DNA from: Halalkaliarchaeum desulfuricum
Lineage (GTDB): Archaea; Halobacteriota; Halobacteria; Halobacteriales; Haloferacaceae
NCBI RefSeq assembly: GCF_002952775.1
Contig: NZ_CP025066.1
Coordinates: forward strand, 744,001-808,000
Length of the DNA stretch: 64,000 nucleotides
Direction: 5' to 3'
Below the pieces are notes generated by a model, which did no database searches, was not told where the DNA came from, and saw only the letters and a list, made by a program, of their open reading frames with translations. Positions 9,850 through 18,384 of the stretch are shown here, piece by piece. The position numbers and the translations under genes are program-made. How positions within the stretch are numbered: the first letter of the stretch is position 1; every line of letters begins with the position of its first letter.

Positions 9850-12800
9850 ATGGCAGGCAAGCCGACGGAATCCCCGACGATGGATCGCGGGGCGGATCCA
9901 GCCGAGGAGCGTCGCGCGAACTACGATTACCGCGGGGGTTCGATACACCGGCCGGACCTCGTCGAGGACCTTCGACCGCAGGTCGACGGCGATGTCCGCT
10001 TCGACGAGTTCACCCGGGAGATGTTCGCGACCGACGCGAGCATGTACGAGGCGATGCCGATCGGCGTCGTGTTCCCGAAACACACCGACGACGTAAGCGC
10101 CGTCGTCGAGTACTGCGCGAAACGGGAGATCCCAGTACTCCCCCGTGGTGGCGGAACGAGTCTCGCCGGACAGACGGTGAACGAGGCCGTCGTACTGGAC
10201 TTTTCCCGGTACATGAACGACGTGCTGTCGGTCGATCCCGACGAGCGTCTCGCGACTGCGGAGCCGGGAATCACGCTCGCACAGTTGAACGATCCCCTCG
10301 AGGCGCACGGGTTGAAGTACGCGCCCGACCCCGCCTGGGGCGACAAGAGCGTTCTCGGCGGCGCGATCGGCAACAACACCACGGGCGCACACTCCCTGAA
10401 GTACGGGAAAGCCGACTACTACCTCGAGGAGGCGGAAGTCGTCCTCGCGGACGGGACGGTCGCGACACTGGGCGAGGTACCCGTCGACGAGTTGGCAGAA
10501 CAGGGCGATCCGGACGGGAACCTCGAAGAACGACTCTACGCGGCGGCCAACTGGATCCTCGAGGAACACGCCGAGGAAGTGAAAGATCGGTATCCGACGC
10601 TGAAGCGCAACGTCTCCGGATACAACTTCGACATGCTGGTCGACGAGGCCGAAGGGAAACGCCGCCTCCCGGACAACTCGGGGCTCGATCCCGACAGCGA
10701 ACCCGGGACGGTGAACCTCGCCCGCCTGCTGGCCGGCAGCGAGGGAACCCTCGCAGTGGTCACGGAGGCGACGGTCTCGCTCGAGCCGATTCCCGAGACG
10801 AAGTCGGTCGTCATGCTGACGTACGACGACGTGATGGACGCGATGAACGACGTCGCACCGATCCTCGAGCACGACCCCGCCGCAGTCGAGGTGATGGACG
10901 ACGTCCTCCTGGATCTGGCGCGGGAAACTCCGGAGTTCGCCGACGTCGTCGACATCCTCCCCGAGGGGACGGATTCGACGCTGCTGGTGGAGTTTTACGC
11001 CGACAGCGACGCAGACGGGAAACGAAAGGTCGCAAACCTGCTCGCGGATCGACTGCCGGATGCGACGCCGACAGTCGATCCCGACGCCGACGCCGGTAAC
11101 GTCATGGACGACCCGGTGTACGCGAAGCAGGCGCTGGAAGCCCACGACGCAAAGACGCAAAAGGACTTCTGGACGATGCGGAAGGCCGGCCTGCCGATCC
11201 TGCTTTCACGAACAGGCGATGAGAAACACATCGCGTTCAACGAAGACACCGGGGTCCCGCCCGAGAACCTCCCGGAGTACGTCGCCGACGTCCGGGAGAT
11301 CATGGAGGAACACGACACCTTTGCCTCTTACTACGCCCACGCCGGCCCCGGCGTGCTCCACATCCGACCGCTCATCAACACGAAAACCGTCGAGGGGGTC
11401 GAGGACATCGAATCGATCGCCGAGGGGATCACCGACCTGGTCGTGGAGTACAACGGTTCGATCTCCGGAGAGCACGGCGACGGCCGCGCCAGAACCCAGT
11501 GGAACCGGAAGCTGTATGGCGAACAGCTCTGGGAGGCGATGCGGGAACTGAAGACGGCCGTCGATCCCGACTGGATCCTGAATCCGGGAATGGTGTGTGG
11601 GGACGTCAAACTCACCGAGAACCTCCGGTTCGGCCCGGAGTACGAGTTCGACTTCCCGTTCGAACCGACGCTGAACTGGGAGAACGACAACGGCTTCCAG
11701 GGGATGGTGGAGCTGTGTCACGGCTGTGCCGGCTGCCGTGGCGACCAGGAGCACACCGGCGGGATGATGTGTCCCACGTTCCGCGCCGCAGAAGAGGAGG
11801 TTCTCTCGACCCGGGGACGGGCGAACATGCTCCGGAACGCGATGAACGGCAACCTCGACGACGACGTGCTGTTCAGCGACGAGTTCGTCCACGAGGTGCT
11901 CGACCTCTGTGTGAGCTGCAAGGGCTGTATGAACGACTGCCCGAGCGGCGTCGACATGGCGAAGCTGAAGGCCGAAGTCGAGTACCACTACAAGCGAAAA
12001 CACGGCGGCGCGAGTTTCCGTGACAAACTGTTCGGCAACGCCGAAACGATGCTGAAGGTCGGCAGCGCCTTCGCTCCCCTGTCGAACGTCGCGATGCGGC
12101 TGCCCGGCGTCGGGGCCGTGATGGAGAAGACGGTTGGCATCGCCAGGGAACGGGCGTTACCTGAATTCAAACGTAACACCTTCACCGACTGGTTCGAGGG
12201 ACGCGGCGGCCCAGCGGTGCCGGAGGCCGACGCCGACCGTCGGGTGCTGTTCGTTCCGGATCCGTACACGAACTACATGTACGTCGAACGGGGCAAGGCG
12301 GCGGTCCGCGTGCTCGAGGCGGCAGGCTGTCACGTCCAGTTGCCGGCGGGAGTGACGGACACCGGTCGGCCGGCCTACTCGAAGGCGCTCGTGGACGTCG
12401 CCCGCGAGACGGCCCGCGAGAACGTCACGCGGCTCGCCCCGAAAATCAGCGAGGGGTGGGACGTCGTGACCGTCGAGCCATCGGCATCGGTGATGTTCCA
12501 GTCCGACTATCCGGACCTGCTGTCGGGCGAAGGCGTCGACGCAGTCGCACAGAACAGTTACTCGACCCTCGAATATCTCGACGCGTTCGGGCTCAGCGAG
12601 AACATGTCCTTCGGCGACGTCGACGAGTCGATCACGTATCACGGAAACTGCCTCCACAAAGCGACCAAGAAGGGCCATCACGCCGCGACTGTAATGGCCA
12701 CGGCCGGCTATGACGTCGAGTACCTCGACAGCACCTGCTGTGGAATGGCCGGGTCGTTCGGGTACGAGGCGGAACACTACTCGCTGAGCCAGTCGGTGTT

Positions 12801-12942
12801 CGCGATCCTGCGCAAACAGATCGACGACAGCGACGGCGACACCGTGGTCACCACCGGGGCGTCCTGTACGAAGCAAATCGGCGACGGACTCGGCGAGAAG
12901 CCATCCCATCCCGTTCAGAAGGTCGCAGACGCACTGGAGTAA
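9850..12942 (+). CDS. FAD-linked / (Fe-S) 2-hydroxyacid dehydrogenase (D-lactate or glycolate type), GlcD-GlcF fusion
   Basis: Single 1030-residue polypeptide joining a GlcD-like flavin part to a GlcF-like Fe-S part. FAD-binding PRGGGTSLAGQTV lies at about 98-110 and is followed by the FAD-oxidase C domain. Cysteine clusters CHGCAGC (about 623) and CVSCKGCMNDC (about 687) suit two Fe-S clusters, and a CCG domain carries TCCGMAGSFGYEAEHY (about 962). It would oxidise D-lactate (or a related 2-hydroxyacid) and pass electrons to the quinone pool at the membrane. The neighbouring lactate permease and LUD genes favour lactate. ATG 9850 is chosen; an upstream TTG (9790) is possible, and so is ATG 9880. 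Confidence 0.9.
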   Translation: MAGKPTESPTMDRGADPAEERRANYDYRGGSIHRPDLVEDLRPQVDGDVRFDEFTREMFATDASMYEAMPIGVVFPKHTDDVSAVVEYCAKREIPVLPRGGGTSLAGQTVNEAVVLDFSRYMNDVLSVDPDERLATAEPGITLAQLNDPLEAHGLKYAPDPAWGDKSVLGGAIGNNTTGAHSLKYGKADYYLEEAEVVLADGTVATLGEVPVDELAEQGDPDGNLEERLYAAANWILEEHAEEVKDRYPTLKRNVSGYNFDMLVDEAEGKRRLPDNSGLDPDSEPGTVNLARLLAGSEGTLAVVTEATVSLEPIPETKSVVMLTYDDVMDAMNDVAPILEHDPAAVEVMDDVLLDLARETPEFADVVDILPEGTDSTLLVEFYADSDADGKRKVANLLADRLPDATPTVDPDADAGNVMDDPVYAKQALEAHDAKTQKDFWTMRKAGLPILLSRTGDEKHIAFNEDTGVPPENLPEYVADVREIMEEHDTFASYYAHAGPGVLHIRPLINTKTVEGVEDIESIAEGITDLVVEYNGSISGEHGDGRARTQWNRKLYGEQLWEAMRELKTAVDPDWILNPGMVCGDVKLTENLRFGPEYEFDFPFEPTLNWENDNGFQGMVELCHGCAGCRGDQEHTGGMMCPTFRAAEEEVLSTRGRANMLRNAMNGNLDDDVLFSDEFVHEVLDLCVSCKGCMNDCPSGVDMAKLKAEVEYHYKRKHGGASFRDKLFGNAETMLKVGSAFAPLSNVAMRLPGVGAVMEKTVGIARERALPEFKRNTFTDWFEGRGGPAVPEADADRRVLFVPDPYTNYMYVERGKAAVRVLEAAGCHVQLPAGVTDTGRPAYSKALVDVARETARENVTRLAPKISEGWDVVTVEPSASVMFQSDYPDLLSGEGVDAVAQNSYSTLEYLDAFGLSENMSFGDVDESITYHGNCLHKATKKGHHAATVMATAGYDVEYLDSTCCGMAGSFGYEAEHYSLSQSVFAILRKQIDDSDGDTVVTTGASCTKQIGDGLGEKPSHPVQKVADALE

Positions 12943-12947
12943 GGAGA

Positions 12948-12986
12948 AACACGGTAGCGTGTCCCGTGTTCTGTTGGATCGTTTTT
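12948..12986 (+). terminator. Hairpin plus T-run after the dehydrogenase gene
   Basis: Stem AACACGG (12948-12954) pairs with CCGTGTT (12964-12970) around a 9-nt loop, followed by GTTTTT at 12981-12986. It lies directly behind the stop codon and in front of the convergent lctP gene. T-runs are the main archaeal termination signal; the role of the hairpin is inferred. Confidence 0.5.
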
Positions 12987-13061
12987 AAAAAATTAAATCC
13001 GGCCGGAGCCGGACGGGTTGACGACGAGCCGCGACCGCAAACCGGAGATCCTGTTGCGGCC

Positions 13062-14852
13062 TCAGAACAGGCCGGGGAACAGGATGTAGCTGAACAGCAT
13101 CGTCAGGATACCCACCATCAGCGCGTAGTAGAACAGCGGGATCAGATTGAGCCGCATCACGCGACCCTCCTGCCCGACGAGGCCGACCGTCGCCAGCGCG
13201 GCGACCACGTTGTGGATCGCCACGAGGTTACCGATCGCACCTCCGACTGCCTGCGCGCCGACGATGATCTGCGTCGAGATACCCAGTTCCTGTGCGGCGG
13301 TGAACTGGAAGCCGCCGAACGTGATGTTGGAGACGGTGTTCGAGCCGGCCATGGCCGCCCCGAGCGCGCCGATGAGCGATGCGATGAACGGATACGCGCT
13401 ACCGAGCGCGCCGGCAGTCGCGACCGCGAGCACCTCGATCATGCTCTGTTCGAACGCGGCGGTTCCGGCGAACGTTTCCGGATCGACTGCCGGCAGCCCC
13501 GAAGAGAGCATGACCTCCACCATCGCGATGACGAACACCAGCGCGATGAACGGCGAGACGATCTTTTCGGCCGCCTCGCCCCAGGCGTCTTTGACCTGCT
13601 GTCCACTCATGCCGAACAGCGGGATCGCAATGATCGCCGACAGGAGCAGCCAGAAGCCGGGGACGTTGACCCAGTCGATACTGTCAGTAAGCCCCGTACC
13701 CAAGATGTCTTCCCACACGAGAACCATTCCGATCGTCACGTCACCGATCGTGACGCCCAGATCCGCGTCGGTGATGAAGCCGCTGATCTGATCAGAAACA
13801 CGGGTGACCACGAGGAGCAGCACGAGGATGATGTACGGGGACCACGCCTTGAGCAGCCCCATGTCCTCGGTCTCCACGTTCGCCTGGACGCCCTCCGCAC
13901 CGGGTTCGATCGTCCCAACCCAGTGGCTCGGCCACTCTTCTCTCGGCGGGAAGTCCCATTCATCGTCTGGAAGCAGGTATCCTCTCCGCAAGAGTGCCAC
14001 CGTGATACCCCCACCGACCATCGATCCGATGAGCGCGGGGAACTCTGCTGTGATGAACCACGCCGAGGCCCAGTACGGAATCGAGAAGGCGATCCCGGCG
14101 AACAGGGCCAGCGGGATGATCTCCTTTACCGGTTCCAGCGACCGGTCGTCCGGATCGCCGAAGAAGTACACCACCATCCCGACGGCGAACAGCGGCATCA
14201 CGAACCCGACCAGCGCGTGGTAGGTCGCTGCCCACGCGGCAACGTCGTTCGAGAACTGTGTGACCGCCGCCGCCTCGTCGAGCCCCGCATACGGGGCCCC
14301 TTCCATGATGCGATCGATGTACGGGGGTCCGTCGAGCGGGTCCCGGATACCGATGACGATCGGCGTCCCAACCGCGCCATAGGTGACAGCGATGATGTGG
14401 CCGATCAGCGCAGCGACCACTGCAGCCAACGCCGGGAAGCCCAGCGCGAGCAACAGCGGTGCCACGACGGCTGCGGGCGTCCCGAAGCCTGCTGCGCCCT
14501 CAATGAACGTCGCGAGGAAGAACGCCAGCAGGATGATCTGGACGCGTCTGTCGTCGGATATTGCGGCGAATCCCTGGTTGATGACGTCGATGGCGCCCGC
14601 CTGCATCAGCGTATACAGCAACACCAGGGCGCCGAAGACGATCCAGAGGATCGTCAACGCCGTTATAACCCCGGTTATCGAGGCCCCCGTGAGCCATAAT
14701 GCGGAGTTTTCCCACACGAAGTAGCCGACCAACAGTGCCGCGATCCACGCGAGCGGCATCGCGCGGGTCGCCGGCCACAGGAACCCGACGAGCAGGATCC
14801 CGGCGATCAGCAACGGCGACGCCGCGAGGAATAGTTCGACTGCGCTAACCAT
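13062..14852 (-). CDS. lctP: L-lactate permease (LctP family)
   Basis: Large polytopic membrane protein of 596 residues with at least twelve hydrophobic segments. Family signatures are visible: FIEGAAGFGTPAAVVAPLL in the N-terminal half and GAQAVGGAIGNLVAIHNVVAA near the C-terminus, both typical of LctP/GlcA lactate or glycolate permeases. It imports lactate with protons. It is convergent with the dehydrogenase gene and divergent from the LUD genes, sharing a 251-bp promoter region with the latter, so import and oxidation of lactate are probably controlled together. Confidence 0.95.
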   Translation of the reverse strand: MVSAVELFLAASPLLIAGILLVGFLWPATRAMPLAWIAALLVGYFVWENSALWLTGASITGVITALTILWIVFGALVLLYTLMQAGAIDVINQGFAAISDDRRVQIILLAFFLATFIEGAAGFGTPAAVVAPLLLALGFPALAAVVAALIGHIIAVTYGAVGTPIVIGIRDPLDGPPYIDRIMEGAPYAGLDEAAAVTQFSNDVAAWAATYHALVGFVMPLFAVGMVVYFFGDPDDRSLEPVKEIIPLALFAGIAFSIPYWASAWFITAEFPALIGSMVGGGITVALLRRGYLLPDDEWDFPPREEWPSHWVGTIEPGAEGVQANVETEDMGLLKAWSPYIILVLLLVVTRVSDQISGFITDADLGVTIGDVTIGMVLVWEDILGTGLTDSIDWVNVPGFWLLLSAIIAIPLFGMSGQQVKDAWGEAAEKIVSPFIALVFVIAMVEVMLSSGLPAVDPETFAGTAAFEQSMIEVLAVATAGALGSAYPFIASLIGALGAAMAGSNTVSNITFGGFQFTAAQELGISTQIIVGAQAVGGAIGNLVAIHNVVAALATVGLVGQEGRVMRLNLIPLFYYALMVGILTMLFSYILFPGLF

Positions 14853-15103
14853 GGTTCTCCTCCTTCGATAGGCCGATCAGTACAACCCCGTTACGTGTGT
14901 GTGCCTGCCACATACCTCATCAAATCTGACAAAACCTCGTGACATAAAGACTTCCCTAATTGTCACCGTATAATTAGATATTCGGCGTCAAACTACACGA
15001 ATAATGGTTATAATAACGTGTCGGCGTCAATATAATTGTCTCGCGCCAGTCGAAAGAGGAATCCAGCCGCGCATTTATTGCGAACTCGATCGAACGTGAC
15101 GGC
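14853..15103 (+). promoter_or_regulatory. Divergent lctP / LUD promoter region with paired 10-bp repeats
   Basis: AT-rich 251-bp spacer between lctP (minus) and the LUD operon (plus). The decamer TCGGCGTCAA occurs twice in direct orientation, at 14982-14991 and 15021-15030 (39 bp apart). TAATT and AATTA arms lie nearby at about 14958-14977. A TATA-like TTTATT (15074-15079) stands 25 nt before the LUD start codon, suggesting a leaderless transcript. The repeats are candidate binding sites for a lactate regulator; no regulator gene is adjacent. Confidence 0.5.
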
Positions 15104-15658
15104 ATGGTAACGAGCGTTGTCGGGACCTTCACGTCGAAGCTCGACGAGATCGACGTGGCCGTCTCGCAGATCGAACGGGGAGAGCTCGCGGAAACGATCG
15201 ACCGGGTGGTTCGAACGCCGGCGGTGGGCGTTCCGGTCGATGTCGACGGTGGATCGCTCCCCGACGTCGTAGAGGTCGAGCCGACCGTCGACGACGTCCG
15301 GGCCGCTCGCACCGGCGTAACGCCGGCGACGCTCGGGATCGCCGAGTACGGGAGCGTCGTCCTCGAGGCGGATCCGTTCGGAAGCGAGGTGGCGAGCCTG
15401 TTTCCAGAGCTTCACGTCGCCGTCCTGCGGGAGTCGGACGTTGTCGGAGAGATGCGCGAGGCGTTCGAGTGGCTCGGGCCCAGACTCAGGGAGGATCGGT
15501 CCTCGGAAATCATCGCAACCGGACCGAGCGCGACCGCCGACATGGGTGGACTCGTACGCGGGGCACACGGTCCCGAGGCGGTGCACGTGATACTCCTTGC
15601 CGACCGAGTGGAGGAAACCGTCGAACGAGGATCGGAAACGGAGGTCGCCGATGAGTAG
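15104..15658 (+). CDS. LUD-domain protein (LutC-like), lactate utilisation
   Basis: Protein of 184 residues with a single LUD domain like LutC/YkgG, the small subunit of the three-part L-lactate dehydrogenase complex. Its C-terminal part shows the conserved ATGPSATADMGGLVRGAHGP segment. It starts at ATG 15104, 25 nt after a TATA-like box. Its stop codon overlaps the start of the next gene by 8 nt, a sign of translational coupling. The paired LutB/LutA functions are on the downstream protein. Confidence 0.88.
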   Translation: MVTSVVGTFTSKLDEIDVAVSQIERGELAETIDRVVRTPAVGVPVDVDGGSLPDVVEVEPTVDDVRAARTGVTPATLGIAEYGSVVLEADPFGSEVASLFPELHVAVLRESDVVGEMREAFEWLGPRLREDRSSEIIATGPSATADMGGLVRGAHGPEAVHVILLADRVEETVERGSETEVADE

Positions 15659-17933
15659 CGACGTTCATTCCGGGGACGGGAAGGCGAACCGTGGATCCAA
15701 ACGGGCAAAGAAGGCCGCCCGGATCCGCGAGATCATGGAATCGGAGGGCGACGCAGTCGGTGAGAACACCCGCGGATTCAACCAGGGGCGGTACGACTCG
15801 GTCGCGAAGCTGGAGGCCTACGAGGAGCTCAAATCGGAGGCCCGCGCGATCAAGGAGGACGCGATCGAACGGCTGCCGGAACTGCTCGATGAACTCGAGG
15901 AGACCGTCGAGGAGAACGGTGGGACGGTGTACTTCGCCGACGACGCCGAGGACGCGAACCGCTACATTCGGGAGGTCGTCGCCGGGAAGGACGCCGAGCG
16001 GCTGGTGAAGTCGAAGTCGATGACCTCAGAGGAGATCGAGGTCAACGAGGCGCTCGAGGCCGACGGCGTCGAAGTCGTCGAAACCGACCTCGGGGAGTGG
16101 GTGCTGCAGGTTGCCGACGAGGCGCCCTCCCACATCGTCGCGCCCGCGATCCACAAATCCAGAGCGGAGATCGCGGCCCTGTTCAACGAGGTGTTCGACC
16201 CCGAGGATGAGCTGGAGACGGCCGAGGAACTCACGAAGTTCGCCCGCGACCGTCTGGGCGAGTTGATCGAGGGGGCCGACGTCGGGATGACGGGCGCGAA
16301 CTTCATCACCGCCGACTCGGGAACGATCGCGCTGGTGACAAGCGAGGGCAACGCCCGGAAATCGGCGGTCGTCCCCGACACCCACATCGCGGTCTCGGGG
16401 GTCGAAAAGGTGATCCCGCGTGTCGAGGACCTCTCGCCGTTCGTCGAACTCATCGGCCGGTCGGGCACCGGACAGGACATCACCTCCTACATCTCGCTTT
16501 TGACGCCGCCGGGCGCCTCGCCGGTTCCAAACTTCGAGGACGGCGATTCCGCACTCGCGGGCGATCACGAGGGGATCGGCGCCGGCGCCAACCCCGATCG
16601 GGAGTTTCACCTGGTGTTGATCGACAACGGTCGGCTCGCGATGCGCCAGGACGCGGAGCTGAAGGAGACGCTGTACTGCATCCGATGTTCGGCGTGTTCG
16701 AACTCCTGTGCGAACTTTCAGAGCGTCGGCGGGCACGTCTTCGGGGGAGAAACCTACTCCGGCGGCATCGCAACCGGCTGGGAGGCCGGGATCGAGGGAC
16801 TCGACGTTGCCGGCGGGTTCAACGACCTCTGTACCAGCTGCAGCCGGTGTGTAAACGCCTGCCCGGTCAAGATCGACATCCCGTGGATCAACACCGTCGT
16901 CCGCGACCGGATCAACCGCCAGGCCGACGGGAACGCCGACTGGCTCGTCGAGGGACTGGTCCCCGACGAGGAGCCGGGCGGAATGGACGTCCAAAAGCGG
17001 CTTTTCGGAAACTTCGAGACGTTCGCTGGTCTCGGATGTGCGCTGGCTCCCGTCTCGAACTGGATGGCCGACCTCTCAGTCAGTCGCCGGCTCATGGAAC
17101 GCGTCTTCGGCGTCGACCGGCGGCGGGAGTTGCCCTCCTTCCAGCGAACGACCCTCAAGAAATGGTACGACGAGCGGGGGCCGAAGGTGTCGGCGCCGAG
17201 ACGGCAGGTCGTGCTGTATCCGGACCTGTACACGAACACGATGCAGGTCGATCGGGGGAAAGCCGCGGTACGGGCGCTGGAAGCGATGGGTATCCAGGTC
17301 GTGATCCCCGACGTCCGGTCGACGGGGCGGGCACCGCTCTCGCAGGGAATGATCGCGACCGCCCGCGAGCACGCGGAGGACGTCTACTCCGGGCTCGCGC
17401 TGCACCTGGACTCCGACCGCGACGTCGTGGTGATCGAGCCGAGCGATCTGGCGATGTTCAAAAGCGAGTACGAGAAGCTGCTTCCGGAGCGGTCGTTCCG
17501 GCGGCTCGCCGAGCACAGCTACGACGTGATGGAGTACCTCCTCGAACTGGCCGAGGAAGACGGTGGGCCAGGCTTCGAGGCGCTCTGTTCGCCCGATGAC
17601 GGCCGGTCCGGGGAGGTCGCGTACCACCCGAACTGTCAGCAGAAAACGATCCGGAAAGCGGAGTTCACGGTGGCGCTGCTCGAGGAACTCGGCTACGACG
17701 TCGTCACGTCGGACGTCGAGTGCTGCGGGATGGCCGGCTCGTTCGGCTACAAGACCGAATACTACGAACTGAGCATGGACGTCGGCGAGAGCTTGAAGGG
17801 CCAGTTCACGGCGCCCGAAACACGGGAACGGACAGTCGTCGACAGCGGAACCTCCTGTCACAAGCAACTCGAGTCGCTGCTACCGCGGGAGAGTCGCCAC
17901 GCCGTCGAGTTGGTGGCCCCGGAATCACGGTAG
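15651..17933 (+). CDS. LutB-LutA-like fusion: LUD domain + ferredoxin domain + CCG domain
   Basis: A 760-residue iron-sulfur protein. The order is a LUD domain with GMTGANFITADSGTIALVTSEGN-type core (about 205-230), then two clusters CIRCSACSNSC (about 343) and CTSCSRCVNACP (about 395), then a LutA/GlcF-like CCG part with CCGMAGSFGYKTEYY (about 690). Bacterial LutA and LutB are normally separate, so this is a natural fusion giving the electron-transfer arm of L-lactate oxidation. The C-terminal CCG region closely resembles the dehydrogenase at 9850, down to the CCGMAGSFGY motif. ATG 15651 overlaps the LutC-like stop; the longer frame from 15597 lacks homology. Confidence 0.9.
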   Translation: MSSDVHSGDGKANRGSKRAKKAARIREIMESEGDAVGENTRGFNQGRYDSVAKLEAYEELKSEARAIKEDAIERLPELLDELEETVEENGGTVYFADDAEDANRYIREVVAGKDAERLVKSKSMTSEEIEVNEALEADGVEVVETDLGEWVLQVADEAPSHIVAPAIHKSRAEIAALFNEVFDPEDELETAEELTKFARDRLGELIEGADVGMTGANFITADSGTIALVTSEGNARKSAVVPDTHIAVSGVEKVIPRVEDLSPFVELIGRSGTGQDITSYISLLTPPGASPVPNFEDGDSALAGDHEGIGAGANPDREFHLVLIDNGRLAMRQDAELKETLYCIRCSACSNSCANFQSVGGHVFGGETYSGGIATGWEAGIEGLDVAGGFNDLCTSCSRCVNACPVKIDIPWINTVVRDRINRQADGNADWLVEGLVPDEEPGGMDVQKRLFGNFETFAGLGCALAPVSNWMADLSVSRRLMERVFGVDRRRELPSFQRTTLKKWYDERGPKVSAPRRQVVLYPDLYTNTMQVDRGKAAVRALEAMGIQVVIPDVRSTGRAPLSQGMIATAREHAEDVYSGLALHLDSDRDVVVIEPSDLAMFKSEYEKLLPERSFRRLAEHSYDVMEYLLELAEEDGGPGFEALCSPDDGRSGEVAYHPNCQQKTIRKAEFTVALLEELGYDVVTSDVECCGMAGSFGYKTEYYELSMDVGESLKGQFTAPETRERTVVDSGTSCHKQLESLLPRESRHAVELVAPESR

Positions 17934-17982
17934 GCTACCCGGGCTACCCAGGCGTCGGACGGACGTCTGCCGACAACGAACG

Positions 17983-17989
17983 CTTATTA
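17983..17989 (+). promoter_or_regulatory. TATA-like box of the PRC-barrel gene
   Basis: CTTATTA lies 23 nt before the ATG at 18013, the spacing expected for a leaderless haloarchaeal transcript. Confidence 0.45.
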
Positions 17990-18012
17990 GCCGGGCACAC
18001 TACGTTCGGAGC

Positions 18013-18312
18013 ATGAACGGGGATCCACAGGAGATCACCACGCTCGTGGGTCGTGAGGTGTACTCGAACAACGGCGTATTCGTCGGCGAAATCGAGGACG
18101 TCAGACTCAATCTCGACCAGGAGGTCGTGACCGGCCTCGCGGTGGGGGAAATAAACAGGGAACTGTTCTCGACGCAGGTCGAACCCGGAAAGGGCGTCCT
18201 GGTCCCGTACCGTTGGGTTCGGTCGGTCGGGGACGTCGTGCTCGTAAACGATGTCGTCGAGCGGATGAAAACCGGCGACGAGAACTCAGAGGACGAAGAA
18301 GCAGTCGTTTAG
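18013..18312 (+). CDS. PRC-barrel domain protein, possibly CdpB-type cell-division adaptor
   Basis: Small 99-residue protein that is essentially one PRC-barrel: VGREVYSNNGVFVGEIEDVRLNLD at 12-35, the central beta-strands, then VPYRWVRSVGDVVLVND and a short acidic tail. Single PRC-barrel proteins CdpB1/CdpB2 act with SepF in FtsZ-based division in Haloferax, and from memory cdpB1 there also lies beside a DHH-family gene and LUD genes, as here. That synteny makes a CdpB role likely but it is inference. It has its own TATA-like box and is convergent with the DHH gene. Confidence 0.75.
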   Translation: MNGDPQEITTLVGREVYSNNGVFVGEIEDVRLNLDQEVVTGLAVGEINRELFSTQVEPGKGVLVPYRWVRSVGDVVLVNDVVERMKTGDENSEDEEAVV

Positions 18313-18343
18313 CGGTCGTCTAGCGGTCGTCTAGCGGTCGTCT
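18311..18343 (+). repeat. Three tandem 11-bp repeats behind the PRC-barrel gene
   Basis: The unit AGCGGTCGTCT occurs three times without interruption (18311-18321, 18322-18332, 18333-18343). Degenerate copies lie on both sides (GCAGTCGTTT before, AGTGGTCTTTC after). The array begins at the stop codon TAG of the PRC-barrel gene and lies between two convergent genes. Confidence 0.8.
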
Positions 18344-18384
18344 AGTGGTCTTTCACCGGTCGTTTGAACTGACTCGCCCCCAGG

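Noticed and set aside
9601-11160. 519-codon minus-strand frame opposite the lactate dehydrogenase gene
   Set aside because: Antisense shadow; composition not protein-like and no start signal.
12966-14699. 577-codon plus-strand frame opposite lctP
   Set aside because: Arg/Asp/His-rich composition typical of reverse-strand reading of a membrane protein gene; lctP is unequivocal.
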